64,000 bases of DNA from contig NZ_CP014754.1 in NCBI RefSeq assembly GCF_001447155.2, positions 1,674,001 through 1,738,000 of the forward strand. Direction: 5' to 3'. A model generated the notes under the pieces. The model searched no databases. It saw only the letters and a list, made by a program, of their open reading frames with translations, and was not told the DNA's origin. Positions 37,302-46,861 of this stretch are shown here, in pieces (the stretch's first letter is position 1; each line of letters begins with the position of its first letter). A program made the translations under genes and the position numbers. This DNA is from Marinobacter sp. LQ44 (GTDB lineage Bacteria; Pseudomonadota; Gammaproteobacteria; Pseudomonadales; Oleiphilaceae).

Positions 37302-38075
37302 ATGTTAACCGAGCTTGATGCCGCACTCTCGTCGGAAAAACGCTATGATGAATCCGACACCACTCCCGAAGACGACAATAAACAGGCAGAAACATCCATG
37401 GAGCCGGCGTATAAGATTCTGATTGCTGACGACCACCCCCTGTTCCGGGAAGCGATCAGCAGTGTGATCGCCTCAGGATTCCAGCGCAGTGAGATTATCG
37501 AAACCGATGATCTGGACAGCGCTCTGGAAATCACCCGCGAAAACGACGACCTCGACCTCATCCTGCTGGATCTGAACATGCCAGGTATGCACGGCCTGAA
37601 CGGCCTGATCACCCTGCGCAACGAGGCGCCGACCATCCCGGTGGTGATCGTTTCCGCCGAGGAAGACAAACAGGTGGTTCTGCAGGCGATCACTTACGGC
37701 GCGGTGGGTTTCATCACCAAATCCTCGCCCCGGGCCCAGATGACCGAAGCCATCCAGCAGATCCTGAATGGCAACGTATACCTGCCCTCCGATATCATTC
37801 GCACCGGCAAGGAAAGTAACAGCCGCAGAGCCCGGCACGAGGACAACCCCATTTCCCCGGAACTGCTCAACTCCCTGACCCGTCGCCAGTTACTTGTGCT
37901 GGAAAGAATGTCCAAAGGCGAGTCCAACAAGCAGATCGCCTACAACCTGAACATTGCAGAAACCACCGTAAAAGCCCACGTTTCGGCCATTCTGAGGAAA
38001 CTCGGTGTGCACAACCGGGTGCAGGCCATTCTGTCGGCCAGTGATGTGGATTTCAGCCAGTACCTGAAGCGTTGA
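37302..38075 (+). CDS. erbR: LuxR-type response regulator ErbR/AgmR-like
   Basis: A 257-residue regulator with an unusually long acidic N-terminal tail (about 32 residues), a receiver with D90 in [13 protein letters not shown], and a LuxR HTH near 190-250 ([19 protein letters not shown]). The start at 37302 has AGGAGG five bases upstream; earlier in-frame GTG (37260) and ATG (37272) have poorer sites. AgmR/ErbR activates PQQ-dependent alcohol oxidation genes in Pseudomonas. It faces the NahK-like kinase tail to tail, a likely partner. Confidence 0.88.
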   Translation: MLTELDAALSSEKRYDESDTTPEDDNKQAETSMEPAYKILIADDHPLFREAISSVIASGFQRSEIIETDDLDSALEITRENDDLDLILLDLNMPGMHGLNGLITLRNEAPTIPVVIVSAEEDKQVVLQAITYGAVGFITKSSPRAQMTEAIQQILNGNVYLPSDIIRTGKESNSRRARHEDNPISPELLNSLTRRQLLVLERMSKGESNKQIAYNLNIAETTVKAHVSAILRKLGVHNRVQAILSASDVDFSQYLKR

Positions 38076-38078
38076 CCA

Positions 38079-38105
38079 GTCTTGAGGGGCTCAGCCCCTC
38101 AAGAC
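38079..38105. terminator. Bidirectional hairpin between erbR and the NahK-like gene
   Basis: GTCTTGAGGGGC and GCCCCTCAAGAC form a perfect 12-bp stem with a 3-base loop. No long U tract. It overlaps the kinase stop. Confidence 0.65.
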
Positions 38106-40364
38106 ATGATTGAGCACCGATCTTAATTTCAGCGGCTTGACCGGCTTGTTCATCAGCAAATACCCCAGCTCGCGGATGTGCTGTTTCAGCTCGTTGGTGT
38201 AATTGGCCGTGATCATCAATACCGGCGCCGGCTGACTGCGCCGGCCATTGATCTGGGCAACCGCATCCACACCGTTCTCATCGTTATCCAGATGGTAATC
38301 CGCCAGGATCAGGTCCACCGGTGCACTGGCGATATCCACTTTGGCGTCCAGATCAGGCACAGAGACGGCGGTCACCACCCTGCAATCCCAACCCTCCAGC
38401 AGGGTTTTCATCCCCTCACAGATGGCCAGATCGTTGTCGATAACCCACACCCTGGCGCCGGACATGCCGTGATCCACTTCGACCTTCTGGATGTCCGTGG
38501 TCGCCGCCGGCAAGGGCTGCAACTGCCCCAGCGGCACCCGCACGCTGAACACCGAGCCTTTGCCCTCAGTCGACGCCACAGATACTTCATGCCCAAGCAT
38601 GCGGGATATCTTGTCGACGATCGCCAGCCCCAGGCCAAGCCCCTTGTCGGCCTGAGAGCCACTGGGGCGAATACGTTTGAATTCCTGGAAGATCTCGGTC
38701 AGCTTGTCTTCGGGAATACCCGGGCCGGTGTCCCAAACCTGCAGCAACACGTGATCATGCCGGCGGCGAACACCGAGCAGGATGCGCCCCTGACCGGTAT
38801 AACGGATCGCGTTGGTCAGGAAGTTTCTCAGGATTCTGGCCAACAGCTGGGAGTCCGACTGCACCACCGCCGACGATGGCACGAAATCCAGCCGCAGCCC
38901 CTCTGCCAAAGCCATCTGACGGAATTCCCGGGCGATGTTGTTGAGCAGATCCCGCAGATCAAAGGCGGTCACGTCCGGTTTGATCACCCCGGCGTCGAGC
39001 TTGGAAATGTCCACCAGCGTGCCCAGCAGGTTCTCAACGTCATCCAGCGAGGTGCTGACCGAGCGCACCAGGCCCTCGGCTCTGGGGCCGAAGCTTTGCT
39101 CCTGCAAGGCGCTGGTGAACAGACGGGCAGCATTGAGCGGCTGCAGCAGATCGTGACTGACGGCGGCCAGAAACTTGGTTTTCGACAGATTGGCCCGCTC
39201 AGCCTCCAGTTTGGCCTCCCTGAGGCGCGCCTCAACCGCTGCACGCTCGGAGATCTCCTGACGAAGCTGGGCGTTGAGGCCGGTCAGTGCCGCTGTGCGC
39301 TCCCGTACCCGCTTCTCCAGGTTGTCATAGGCCTGCTCCAGCGCCAGCGCGGTTTTTCGGCGATCGGTAATATCACGAATCAGCACGAAGAAGCCGACCA
39401 CTTCGCCATTGTCATCAACGTTGGGCACATACGATCTGAGCATGTACCGCTGCTCACCCCGAACACCGGTTTCGTCAAACTCGAAGGTCACGCTGTGGCC
39501 GTCCATGACCTCCAGAATCTGGGGTAGCAGCCGCTGGTAAAATTCAGGCTCGTGCACCTCGTCCAGGCGCATACCCAGGGGCGACTGCCCGGGCTGGCCA
39601 TACCAGGCCCGGTAAACCTTGTTGCAGAACTGCACGGTCAGATCAGCGCCCACGTATGCAATCAATGCCGGCACGTGATCTGTCACCACGCGAATCCAAC
39701 GCTCGCTTTCTTCCAGCGCCTTGATACGGCGCGCCATTTCGCTGTTCTTGACGTCAGTAATGTCGGAATACAGCACCACAAGCCCGCCTTCCCGCGTGGG
39801 CCTTTCGGTCATCTGCACCCAGCGACCGTTGGACAGCAGGAACACCGTGCCCTCGGCATCTTCGTGGCTGTGCTCTTCCACGACCAAGCCGGAGCTCAGC
39901 GCTTTCGATTTCACCTGGTCGATCGGGGTGCCCGCTGCCGGCACCGGCACACCGGCATGGCGCCAGTAACTCCGGAAACGGCTATTGGTCTGAATGAGAC
40001 AGTGGTTATGGTCGAACAGCACGAAACCATCGGCAATGCTCTCAATGGCATCGTTCAGGCGTTGGCGCGAGGTCTCCGCCTCTTCCCGGGCACGAATCAA
40101 GGCTTTGTTACTGACCTTCAGTTCTTCCATGGTCAGATTCAGGGCTTCCGTGCGCTCACGGACCTGCTCGGCCAGTATCACCGAGTGCTCGAATGCCGCG
40201 TAGGGCTCCGGCTTGTGGGCCGAGCCAGACTCCACCCGAACAATCAGGGCGTCCCGGATGTCACGCAGGCGCCGGTTCTCGGCTTCCAGTTCCGCAATAC
40301 GCTGGTCTTTGGCGGACTCACCGGAAGATTCGGGGAGATCAGGTAATGAACTCAGGCCGGCCAA
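38091..40364 (-). CDS. nahK: Multi-PAS hybrid histidine kinase NahK/ErcS'-like
   Basis: A 757-residue soluble hybrid kinase from a TTG at 40364 with GGGGGTGG upstream; the frame stays open to an ATG at 40472 but that part lies in the FIST gene. Order: coiled coil (about 20-50), PAS regions (about 100-340, including ITDRRKTALALEQAYDNLEK), HisKA with the His in AVSHDLLQPLNAARL, HATPase and a C-terminal receiver with LILADYHLDNDENG. In Pseudomonas NahK is co-encoded with the NO sensor NosP and passes phosphate to HptB. The overlap with the FIST gene supports that pairing. Very similar to ErcS at 9222. Confidence 0.84.
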   Translation of the reverse strand: MAGLSSLPDLPESSGESAKDQRIAELEAENRRLRDIRDALIVRVESGSAHKPEPYAAFEHSVILAEQVRERTEALNLTMEELKVSNKALIRAREEAETSRQRLNDAIESIADGFVLFDHNHCLIQTNSRFRSYWRHAGVPVPAAGTPIDQVKSKALSSGLVVEEHSHEDAEGTVFLLSNGRWVQMTERPTREGGLVVLYSDITDVKNSEMARRIKALEESERWIRVVTDHVPALIAYVGADLTVQFCNKVYRAWYGQPGQSPLGMRLDEVHEPEFYQRLLPQILEVMDGHSVTFEFDETGVRGEQRYMLRSYVPNVDDNGEVVGFFVLIRDITDRRKTALALEQAYDNLEKRVRERTAALTGLNAQLRQEISERAAVEARLREAKLEAERANLSKTKFLAAVSHDLLQPLNAARLFTSALQEQSFGPRAEGLVRSVSTSLDDVENLLGTLVDISKLDAGVIKPDVTAFDLRDLLNNIAREFRQMALAEGLRLDFVPSSAVVQSDSQLLARILRNFLTNAIRYTGQGRILLGVRRRHDHVLLQVWDTGPGIPEDKLTEIFQEFKRIRPSGSQADKGLGLGLAIVDKISRMLGHEVSVASTEGKGSVFSVRVPLGQLQPLPAATTDIQKVEVDHGMSGARVWVIDNDLAICEGMKTLLEGWDCRVVTAVSVPDLDAKVDIASAPVDLILADYHLDNDENGVDAVAQINGRRSQPAPVLMITANYTNELKQHIRELGYLLMNKPVKPLKLRSVLNHVLRG

Positions 40365-41499
40365 TGACCACCCCCGTAAAGGTCTGATTGATGTGCATAC
40401 CGTTGAATTGCTCCCCGTAGGTGTTAAATCCCACCACACGGTGCGCTTTAAGAAATTCGGAAACCGCGTCACTTTGGCCGGTCAGCTCTGCTTCGAGCCG
40501 CCGTAAAAAGCAGTCGCACCCCAGTGTCACCAGCGGTGTGCCGACCACCCGCTCGGAGGCTTCAATCTGGGTTCGTACACTGTCCAGGAGCGAACCCGGC
40601 GCCATGGCGGTCATCACAATGCCAGTCTCCACTGCGCAATAGAACGTGAGACTGCGATCAGGATTGACTCTCTGGATAGAGCGAACGAAATAGTTCCCGC
40701 CCACTCGAACGCCTAGGGGCCGCAGGGCAAACACCTTGCGGTCCAGTTGCTCCGGCGACACCCCGACCATCCGCGCATAAACGTCGGCCGCAGGCTCTGC
40801 ATTCAACTCATAGACGGTTCTGCTTTGCGGGCAGGCCCGGGTAACCACCAGCTTTTCATCCAGCGGCTCCATGTGGTGGGTGGAAAACACGCGAAAATCC
40901 AGCGGTGTATTCACCAGCATGACGGTGGCCGCCCCGCAGTGAAATTCACCATCGTAATAAACGTGGGTATCGGCCAGGCGTTCATCATCCCCCGCGGAAC
41001 CGCCAAACTGAGGGATGGTGCCCAAAGCTGCATTGAGGGTCGCCAGCACCAACTCTTCCCGACTGGAAAGCCCGTCCAGCAAGGTAATGGCGAAAGTATT
41101 ACCCTTGACCGGCGCCAGGTTGGCATCCCGGCAGGTGGCCAGCATCTGGTCAATGACACCCTGGGCGTCCTGCAAGGTGAATCGGTCCAGCTGCCGAATC
41201 AAAGCACAATCGATAGCGAAGTAGCGGGCATCAAAACCGATAGCGCTGATGCAGCCCCGGTCGTATCCCTGCTCGGTAATTTCACCGGCCGAGGTGCAAC
41301 CGTGTACGCGCACACCAGAGAAAGCTCTCTGCAGAGCGGGACCCAGTGTCTGCAGGTCATACTCAACAGAGCAGAAAAACAGCACGCAACCCAGGTTGTC
41401 GTGCACAAGCTGTTCGGCAAGTTCAGCGGCGGCCAGCTCTGGCTTGCGGACGCTGGAACTGGCGACTCGCACTGCGGGTAACTGCCTGACTGGCGTCAT
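40339..41499 (-). CDS. nosP: FIST-domain sensor, NosP-like
   Basis: A 386-residue cytoplasmic protein with FIST N and C domains, including CTSAGEITEQGY, TFAITLLDGLSSREE, FGGSAGDDERLADTHVYYDG and a C-terminal HRVVGFNTYGEQFNGMHIN. FIST proteins next to NahK bind haem and sense nitric oxide. The frame is open to 41610, but those 37 codons look non-coding and a TATAAT lies just upstream of that ATG, so I take the ATG at 41499. It overlaps the kinase by 26 bases. Haem binding is inferred from the family. Confidence 0.83.
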   Translation of the reverse strand: MTPVRQLPAVRVASSSVRKPELAAAELAEQLVHDNLGCVLFFCSVEYDLQTLGPALQRAFSGVRVHGCTSAGEITEQGYDRGCISAIGFDARYFAIDCALIRQLDRFTLQDAQGVIDQMLATCRDANLAPVKGNTFAITLLDGLSSREELVLATLNAALGTIPQFGGSAGDDERLADTHVYYDGEFHCGAATVMLVNTPLDFRVFSTHHMEPLDEKLVVTRACPQSRTVYELNAEPAADVYARMVGVSPEQLDRKVFALRPLGVRVGGNYFVRSIQRVNPDRSLTFYCAVETGIVMTAMAPGSLLDSVRTQIEASERVVGTPLVTLGCDCFLRRLEAELTGQSDAVSEFLKAHRVVGFNTYGEQFNGMHINQTFTGVVIGRPEFIT

Positions 41500-41754
41500 C
41501 GGTAGCCTGCTCGGAATACGGGAATCTGATACCGATTCTACGCCTCCTGAACCACCAGCCAATGCGACTTCAGTGCACTTTGTCGGCGCGCCAAATCTTC
41601 CGTAAGTCATTGATTATATTCCCCTTGAATCAATGTCCGGTGACGCAGCCAGGTTTTGGCAAGAGCAAACCGGCACTTTAGTCTGAGACGGCCATCGCAG
41701 GCGCACCGGCTTCCTGCCGGCTACCTGCAAGGCCATAGACAGGAGCGAAGCTCC

Positions 41755-42858
41755 TCAGAACATCACAACGGCACCCAGTGCCAGAGTGTTGGCGTCTGCG
41801 GCTTTCACACCGGTAGACTTGGTTTCCTGCTCGAACATGTTGTATTCGGCCACCAGCTTGAAGTTGCTGTTGACGTCATGGAACACGGCCACAGAGGTGT
41901 TCTCGGTCTCGAAATTGCCCTGATCGGAATCGGTTTCACCGTAAGACAGCACAAAGCGGTTCGCCCCCAGGGTGTAGGAAGCCTGAACCAGGTAGCCATC
42001 GGCGTCTTCTTCAGAGGCCAGAGCCCCATCCGCAATCAGAAGCGGCACATCGCCTTTTGAAGTGAAGCCTGAAGCCGTCAGGGACAGACCGGCCACAGCC
42101 GCTTTCACACCATAGCCAACGCCCTGACTGTCGATCTTGGTAGTGGCGTTTTCGGAGCTCTGATGACGACCGTTCACCCAACCCGTCAAGGCCACGCCGT
42201 TCAGGTCCGCGCTGTAGGTGACTTCCGCCTCAAAACGCGGGGCAGACTGCTCAGACTGGGCGCCCGGCGTGGTGTTGGCAGGCTCAAAAATACCCGCTGC
42301 AACGTTCAGGCCACCCATGTCCGGTGTGCGATAGGTGATCTGGGCGGAAGGGTTCGGGTAAGGATAACCAGTGCGGATATTGCCGAAAGACACGCCTGTG
42401 GCTGCACCCGGAGAACCAAAACCCATCAGGATCTCATCCAGGAAGATATTTGAACGGGCGTACAGGCCAAAGTCTTTACCAATCAGGACCTGACCAAAAC
42501 TGCCATCCACCGTTGCATAAAGTTGACGCACATCGATTGCGGTGTCGGTCGGCGAATCCAGGCTGTCGTTGATGGTGCTCCAGAACGATGAACGGCCACC
42601 CAGTGTCAGGTCGCCCATCTCCTTACTGAAATTGAAGCCGATGGTGTTCGGCAAAAAACCCATCTTGACGTCGGAATTGCGCACGTCAGCAACTTTGTCA
42701 TCACGGTTCACGTAAAACGCATTGAAGTAGCCATCCACCGAAAAGCTGGTGCCGTCCTCGTTGTACAGTTCAATGGCTGCATTGGCTCCGGCACTGGCTC
42801 CCATGGCCGCCATCATGGCAATGGCCAACCCTGACTTTCTGAAGTTGTTGTTTTTCAT
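41755..42858 (-). CDS. Outer-membrane porin
   Basis: A 367-residue beta-barrel porin of the gammaproteobacterial general porin type. Signal peptide 1-27 (ANA cleavage), alternating beta-strand pattern throughout, and terminal Phe (ALGAVVMF), the outer-membrane sorting signal. It lies at the right end of the PQQ island and may admit alcohols, but it could be a general or osmoporin. I see no clear terminator; a hairpin AGGAGC/GCTCCT after the stop lacks a U tract. Confidence 0.85.
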   Translation of the reverse strand: MKNNNFRKSGLAIAMMAAMGASAGANAAIELYNEDGTSFSVDGYFNAFYVNRDDKVADVRNSDVKMGFLPNTIGFNFSKEMGDLTLGGRSSFWSTINDSLDSPTDTAIDVRQLYATVDGSFGQVLIGKDFGLYARSNIFLDEILMGFGSPGAATGVSFGNIRTGYPYPNPSAQITYRTPDMGGLNVAAGIFEPANTTPGAQSEQSAPRFEAEVTYSADLNGVALTGWVNGRHQSSENATTKIDSQGVGYGVKAAVAGLSLTASGFTSKGDVPLLIADGALASEEDADGYLVQASYTLGANRFVLSYGETDSDQGNFETENTSVAVFHDVNSNFKLVAEYNMFEQETKSTGVKAADANTLALGAVVMF

Positions 42859-43036
42859 ACATCCCCCGGTTGTTTTTTGGAAATCTGGGATAAGAGGACC
42901 GGTTATCCGATCGCTCCAGGCGAGGTCTGACGCCTGATTTCCATGGTCGGTGATGCAACAACAGGGGGGAATGCTTCCAGCGAGCAGGTTTTCTGCTCAT
43001 TTGGGAGGCATTTGAAACGAAACTTTGGAAGTACGA

Positions 43037-44428
43037 CTACGTGGAAAGACCACCCGGGAACTGGTCCAGTTCAGACAAGCAGTCATCAAGAAACTCATGG
43101 GGGTTGGCCAGAATGGCCTCGTCCGCCACCACACCAAACTGCACCTGACCGGCGTAACTGACAATACTCACACCCAACCCGATATCGCCGGCCTGGGGCA
43201 CCCAGAACATCTGTTCGGTGATGGCACAACCGGCCAGGTAACGGGTCTCCGGCGTACCAGGTACATTGGACACCACCGCAGAGGCCTTGCGGAAAAACAG
43301 GTCAGCCAGTGGTTTGCGCCCCACCTCCGGCAACAGCGCGGCGCTGGCCGTCAGCCCCCAGGCAATACCCGGCTGCCAGCTCTTCTTGAGCTTGCGGGTT
43401 TCATGCTTGATGCGGAACAGCCGTTCCAGGGCACTGGCACCATCCACCGGCATGGGCACGAACACCGTGCCAAAGCAGTTGCCGGGCTCGCCGTCCTCCG
43501 GCCGAACCCCCTCCGGCATCCGGGACCGGATATCCACGGGCACAGCCGCATGCATGACCGCATCGTCCAACTGTTCTGGTGACATCCCCAGCCGTGGGCG
43601 CACAGCAGCCGCCACACAGGCCAGTAACACATCGTTGATCGTAGTATGAGTGGCCGATGCGACTGCACGAAAACGGTCAAGCGCCAACGGTTCAGACCAC
43701 CGACAGCTACGCCGGCCCAGCAATGGCCGCCGCAACTCAGAGGGCGTATCGGCCGGTTCCACCAGAAACTCGCTGAGCTCATGCACCATTCGGGCACTGG
43801 CCTCCAGTGCCCGCCCGGCGTGCCCCGCCCCTTTGGTGGGGCCATCATCCGGTATCGCGCCGGAAACCTGGCCTGCCTGGGCAGCCATATTTCCCAGCCA
43901 TTGCCTGGCGTAGGTTGTCCACCGTTCCAGCTGCGGCAACTCGGCGGCGCCATAGATGGCCGGGTACTGCCGGGGCGACGGCGGGCATAGTGTTGAGAAA
44001 ATGCCCAGCAGGGACAGGCCGTCGGCGTAACAATGATGCAGGCGCAGCAGCAAGGCCGCACCATCCTGGGCGTTGGGCGCCAGCCAGAACTTCCAGCCCG
44101 GGCGATACCGCGGCAGCGGCTCGTTCAGCCGCGCCGACACCCAGTCCTGCAACTGATGCTGATCAAACCGGTCTATCACCACATCAAGGTGATGGGAGAC
44201 GGAAAACGTGGGGTCTTTCTGCCAGTACCAGGCCGGCGCTTTCCAGACCGGGCGGCAGAGAAAACGCTCCCAGGCGGTCCAGTACACCTCCAGAAATTCC
44301 CGGAACCGGCCGGCCGTCAAGCCGTCAACCCGGAGCATAATGGTAATGGTCATGGGGTTTTCCGGCCGTTCCAAAGCCAGCCAGGCCGAATCCGAAGGCA
44401 GCATGAGATGCGATTGCTCCTGGTTCAA
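43037..44428 (-). CDS. Wax ester synthase/diacylglycerol acyltransferase (WS/DGAT)
   Basis: A 463-residue acyltransferase that esterifies long-chain alcohols or diacylglycerol with acyl-CoA for storage lipid. The active-site motif HHXXXDG is H131-H132...D136-G137 in HHCYADG. Other family marks are NDVLLACVAAA (substrate binding) and the C-terminal PGTPETRYLAGC region. Typical WS/DGAT opening MLPSDSAWLALE. Wax ester synthases are a hallmark of Marinobacter. It is alone in a minus-strand unit upstream of the porin. Confidence 0.94.
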   Translation of the reverse strand: MNQEQSHLMLPSDSAWLALERPENPMTITIMLRVDGLTAGRFREFLEVYWTAWERFLCRPVWKAPAWYWQKDPTFSVSHHLDVVIDRFDQHQLQDWVSARLNEPLPRYRPGWKFWLAPNAQDGAALLLRLHHCYADGLSLLGIFSTLCPPSPRQYPAIYGAAELPQLERWTTYARQWLGNMAAQAGQVSGAIPDDGPTKGAGHAGRALEASARMVHELSEFLVEPADTPSELRRPLLGRRSCRWSEPLALDRFRAVASATHTTINDVLLACVAAAVRPRLGMSPEQLDDAVMHAAVPVDIRSRMPEGVRPEDGEPGNCFGTVFVPMPVDGASALERLFRIKHETRKLKKSWQPGIAWGLTASAALLPEVGRKPLADLFFRKASAVVSNVPGTPETRYLAGCAITEQMFWVPQAGDIGLGVSIVSYAGQVQFGVVADEAILANPHEFLDDCLSELDQFPGGLST

Positions 44429-44614
44429 ACCTGATAGTCCCCGATGAATAACGTGCCCGATAAGTAAAAAGCCAATCCCGCATTGTGCCAGAGTCCTTTA
44501 CGGGGCTCCATCACCGTGCGTCGCCCACAGCGTTACAAAAAATTACCTGCAAGTAACCCTCCGGTTCTATACTGGTTATATGTAATGATGCAATGGTTAT
44601 AGAGAAGGACCACG

Positions 44615-44695
44615 ATGCTGCGCGATTGGCTACAGATCTCCGGAAATCCCGGCGGTAGTGCCACTAACTCGCCCAGCCAAACGCGGTACAAATGA
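44615..44695 (+). CDS. Possible 26-residue leader peptide
   Basis: The 324-base gap between the wax synthase and the hydrolase (44429-44752) holds one plausible small frame: ATG at 44615 with GAAGGA seven bases upstream, ending at TGA 44693-44695. The peptide begins MLRDWLQISG and is rich in Ser, Asn and Thr. No family is recognisable. It could be a translated leader of the hydrolase gene or chance. I see nothing else firm in the gap. Confidence 0.28.
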   Translation: MLRDWLQISGNPGGSATNSPSQTRYK

Positions 44696-44752
44696 GAGAC
44701 CGGCACAACCAAAACCAATAACAGTCCATTGCAATGCCGGGGGAGATGAATC

Positions 44753-45676
44753 ATGAAAGCCAGTCATGTTCGCAAACTGATCAAGCCTATCGAGAGCGCC
44801 TATTCAGAAATGTTCTCAGGCCGGGTTTACCGTGTTGGTAAAGGCGCCGTATCGGTGCGGAATCATAGCGGCGCTGCGGAACATACCGTCATCGGCGTCC
44901 ACGGCTTTCTGGAAAATCACTGTTACTTCACCCAGGCCTATGACGGCCCGACCACCGAACTGATTCTTCTCACCTGCAGCAACTACCATATTCCGGTAAA
45001 CGGTGTCACGCCGGAGAACCCGGGCTGGGAAGTGCCCATCAAACACCTGGAAGGTACCATTGAGTATGATGCCTGTGTTCTGAATCAGGCACTGCAAAAC
45101 CTGCCCAGCACCCGCAATATCCGGATCCACGGCCACTCCAGGGGTGGTGCGGTGATTCTTGAAGCCATCAAGCAGTGGCCAGAGCTGTACGAAGATGTCG
45201 AAATTGTGCTGGAAGCGCCAGTGCTGCCCCAGGGCAAACTGCACGCCCTGGTGACCACCCTGCTGGAGCCGGTCAGCCACGGCATGTGGCCCTGGCTGAT
45301 CCGTCTGATCAACAGCGCGCCGCAATCCGCCTATGGCCAGACATTCTTTGGCAAGATGAACCCGAGAAAACGGCAGCTGCTGAACAAATTGTTCTATGCC
45401 ACCAAGGATCATCTGACCATCGTGCGCAACATTGAAAATATCATGGAGTGGATGGTCCGCACAGACACCTCGGTGTACCAGCATGTGCGCCATGGCACGT
45501 TCCTGATACCTGCGACGGATCGCATCCTGGATCGCAATGCCATGCTGGCCAGTGCCCGTACCAGCCCGACCAACATGCGCATCATCGAAACCGAAGCCCC
45601 CAGCCACTTCATCACGCTGGACAGCAAGGAATGGGTACCCGGTCTGGAAACTCTGCCTGTTGCCGCCGAGGGCTGA
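44753..45676 (+). CDS. Alpha/beta hydrolase
   Basis: A 307-residue predicted hydrolase. The oxyanion region is VIGVHGFLENHCYFT (about 46-60), the nucleophile elbow GHSRGG has S129, and the late His is in EAPSHFITLD. No signal peptide, so cytoplasmic. It may act on esters or lipids; neighbouring wax synthase makes a storage-lipid role conceivable but it is divergent from it and nothing else supports this. RBS GGGGGAG upstream of the ATG. Confidence 0.82.
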   Translation: MKASHVRKLIKPIESAYSEMFSGRVYRVGKGAVSVRNHSGAAEHTVIGVHGFLENHCYFTQAYDGPTTELILLTCSNYHIPVNGVTPENPGWEVPIKHLEGTIEYDACVLNQALQNLPSTRNIRIHGHSRGGAVILEAIKQWPELYEDVEIVLEAPVLPQGKLHALVTTLLEPVSHGMWPWLIRLINSAPQSAYGQTFFGKMNPRKRQLLNKLFYATKDHLTIVRNIENIMEWMVRTDTSVYQHVRHGTFLIPATDRILDRNAMLASARTSPTNMRIIETEAPSHFITLDSKEWVPGLETLPVAAEG

Positions 45677-45770
45677 ACCTTAACAGGTGCAGCCCGGTTT
45701 CCGCTTCGCTAAACTGAGCGCCTTTTTCTGAGGCCATGCCTCTTGTCGCCGGTTTTATTGGAGCCCCTGC

Positions 45771-46520
45771 ATGTATCGTGAGCGCCTGGTCACAACGGAC
45801 GTGAATTCAGAAAACGCCCACCGGCTTAAACGCCTGCTACTGGAATACCACGACTTTCGCCAGCTCAAGTCAGCCCACCCCCTGCTGGAAGACACCCGCC
45901 GCATCGCCGACTGGCAAGCGGAACGGCTGAAAGCCACGCACCAGGACCTTTACCAGAACCCCGGCTATCACACTGGCCTGGAATTCTTGCTGACAGACCT
46001 TTACGCCCCTGCTGGCATGACCCAACGGGACGATAACATCGACCGGGTCTTCCCGAAGATGGTGAAGTGGCTACCAGACCACCTCTTGGGCACCTTTGCC
46101 GGGCTGGTTGAACTGAACCTGGTCACCCAGAGCCTGGATCTTGAACTGGCACAATGGTTTGACCGGCACAACCTGAGTACCAACTCAATCACCACCAGCG
46201 ACTATTGCGACGCTTATCGGGCCAGCGGCCAGTTGAGCATCCGCAGCCGGCAACTGGAACTGGTGGCCGACACTGGCCAGCAGTTGGACCGCTACGTGCG
46301 CAACCGCACCCTGGGCTGGCTGCTGTCGATGAGCCGGGGGCCGGCGGAAATGGCCGAGCTGGGCGATCTGCACAGTTTCCTGCACCGGGGCTACAGCGCA
46401 TTCCGGAAGATGGAGGATGTCGACGTGCTGATTGAACGGCTGATCGGCCGGGAAAGACAGGTGATGGAGAACATTCTGGCCGGCCACCCGGAACCCTTCT
46501 CGGTACCGGGCAACCTGTAA
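45771..46520 (+). CDS. Conserved hypothetical protein (FFLEE-motif family-like)
   Basis: A 249-residue, mostly helical soluble protein. It resembles a family carrying a motif around a segment of the form ...YHTGLEFLLTDLYAP, where the present sequence has a divergent form of the FFLEE motif. The N-terminal part has a coiled-coil-like LKRLLLEYHDFRQLKS. No catalytic residues are recognised. It is downstream of the hydrolase on the same strand and convergent with the small PHA-system protein. Confidence 0.7.
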   Translation: MYRERLVTTDVNSENAHRLKRLLLEYHDFRQLKSAHPLLEDTRRIADWQAERLKATHQDLYQNPGYHTGLEFLLTDLYAPAGMTQRDDNIDRVFPKMVKWLPDHLLGTFAGLVELNLVTQSLDLELAQWFDRHNLSTNSITTSDYCDAYRASGQLSIRSRQLELVADTGQQLDRYVRNRTLGWLLSMSRGPAEMAELGDLHSFLHRGYSAFRKMEDVDVLIERLIGRERQVMENILAGHPEPFSVPGNL

Positions 46521-46526
46521 ACGGGC

Positions 46527-46805
46527 TCAGGCTGTGAGAATCTGGTCCAGTTGCGAGTGAATTTCCTGCTCGATACGGGATTTGAACGGGCGCAGCATCA
46601 GCCCCAGTTCCAGGCGGATGTGCAAATCACTGTCAGAGAGGTTCAGGTGGCCTTTCACCCCACTGCGCTTGAACGTGAGCAGGTCGCCCTCCCACTGGTA
46701 ATTGACGTCGAACTGCTTCGACAGATCTTTCGCCAGGGTTTCTGCCGCTTCACGGGCGTGGGCTTTGTCCAGGGAGTGGGCGCGATGAATATCAATGACA
46801 GACAT
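46527..46805 (-). CDS. Polyhydroxyalkanoic-acid-system family protein
   Basis: A 92-residue small protein of the PHA_gran_rgn family, found in Pseudomonas and Marinobacter beside ubiE. Segments SLDKAHAREAAETLAKDLSK and HLNLSDSDLHIRLELGLML fit the family. Function not firmly known; associated with granule or polyhydroxyalkanoate loci. It is divergent from ubiE, sharing a promoter region. Confidence 0.82.
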   Translation of the reverse strand: MSVIDIHRAHSLDKAHAREAAETLAKDLSKQFDVNYQWEGDLLTFKRSGVKGHLNLSDSDLHIRLELGLMLRPFKSRIEQEIHSQLDQILTA

Positions 46806-46861
46806 GGATCAGTTTTCTCGGTTGTTTGGAGACAGATTTACAGTGTAAGTCGGCAATAAAC

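Noticed and set aside
36103..37395. Long form of the NitT/TauT binding protein starting at 37395
   Set aside because: The extra 88 codons cross the motif-bearing control region and the erbR start, lack an RBS, and would bury the signal peptide.
38178..39527. 449-codon open frame opposite the NahK-like kinase
   Set aside because: Shadow frame; the His- and Gln-rich composition is typical of antisense translation of this kind of gene, with no RBS.
41730..41754. Hairpin AGGAGC/GCTCCT after the porin stop
   Set aside because: Short stem and no U tract on the minus strand.
43018..43030. TTCCAAAGTTTCG (minus strand) resembling island motif 1 near the porin gene
   Set aside because: Shares the first nine bases with the pqqA copy but lacks the GTA core and the usual strand relation and distance.
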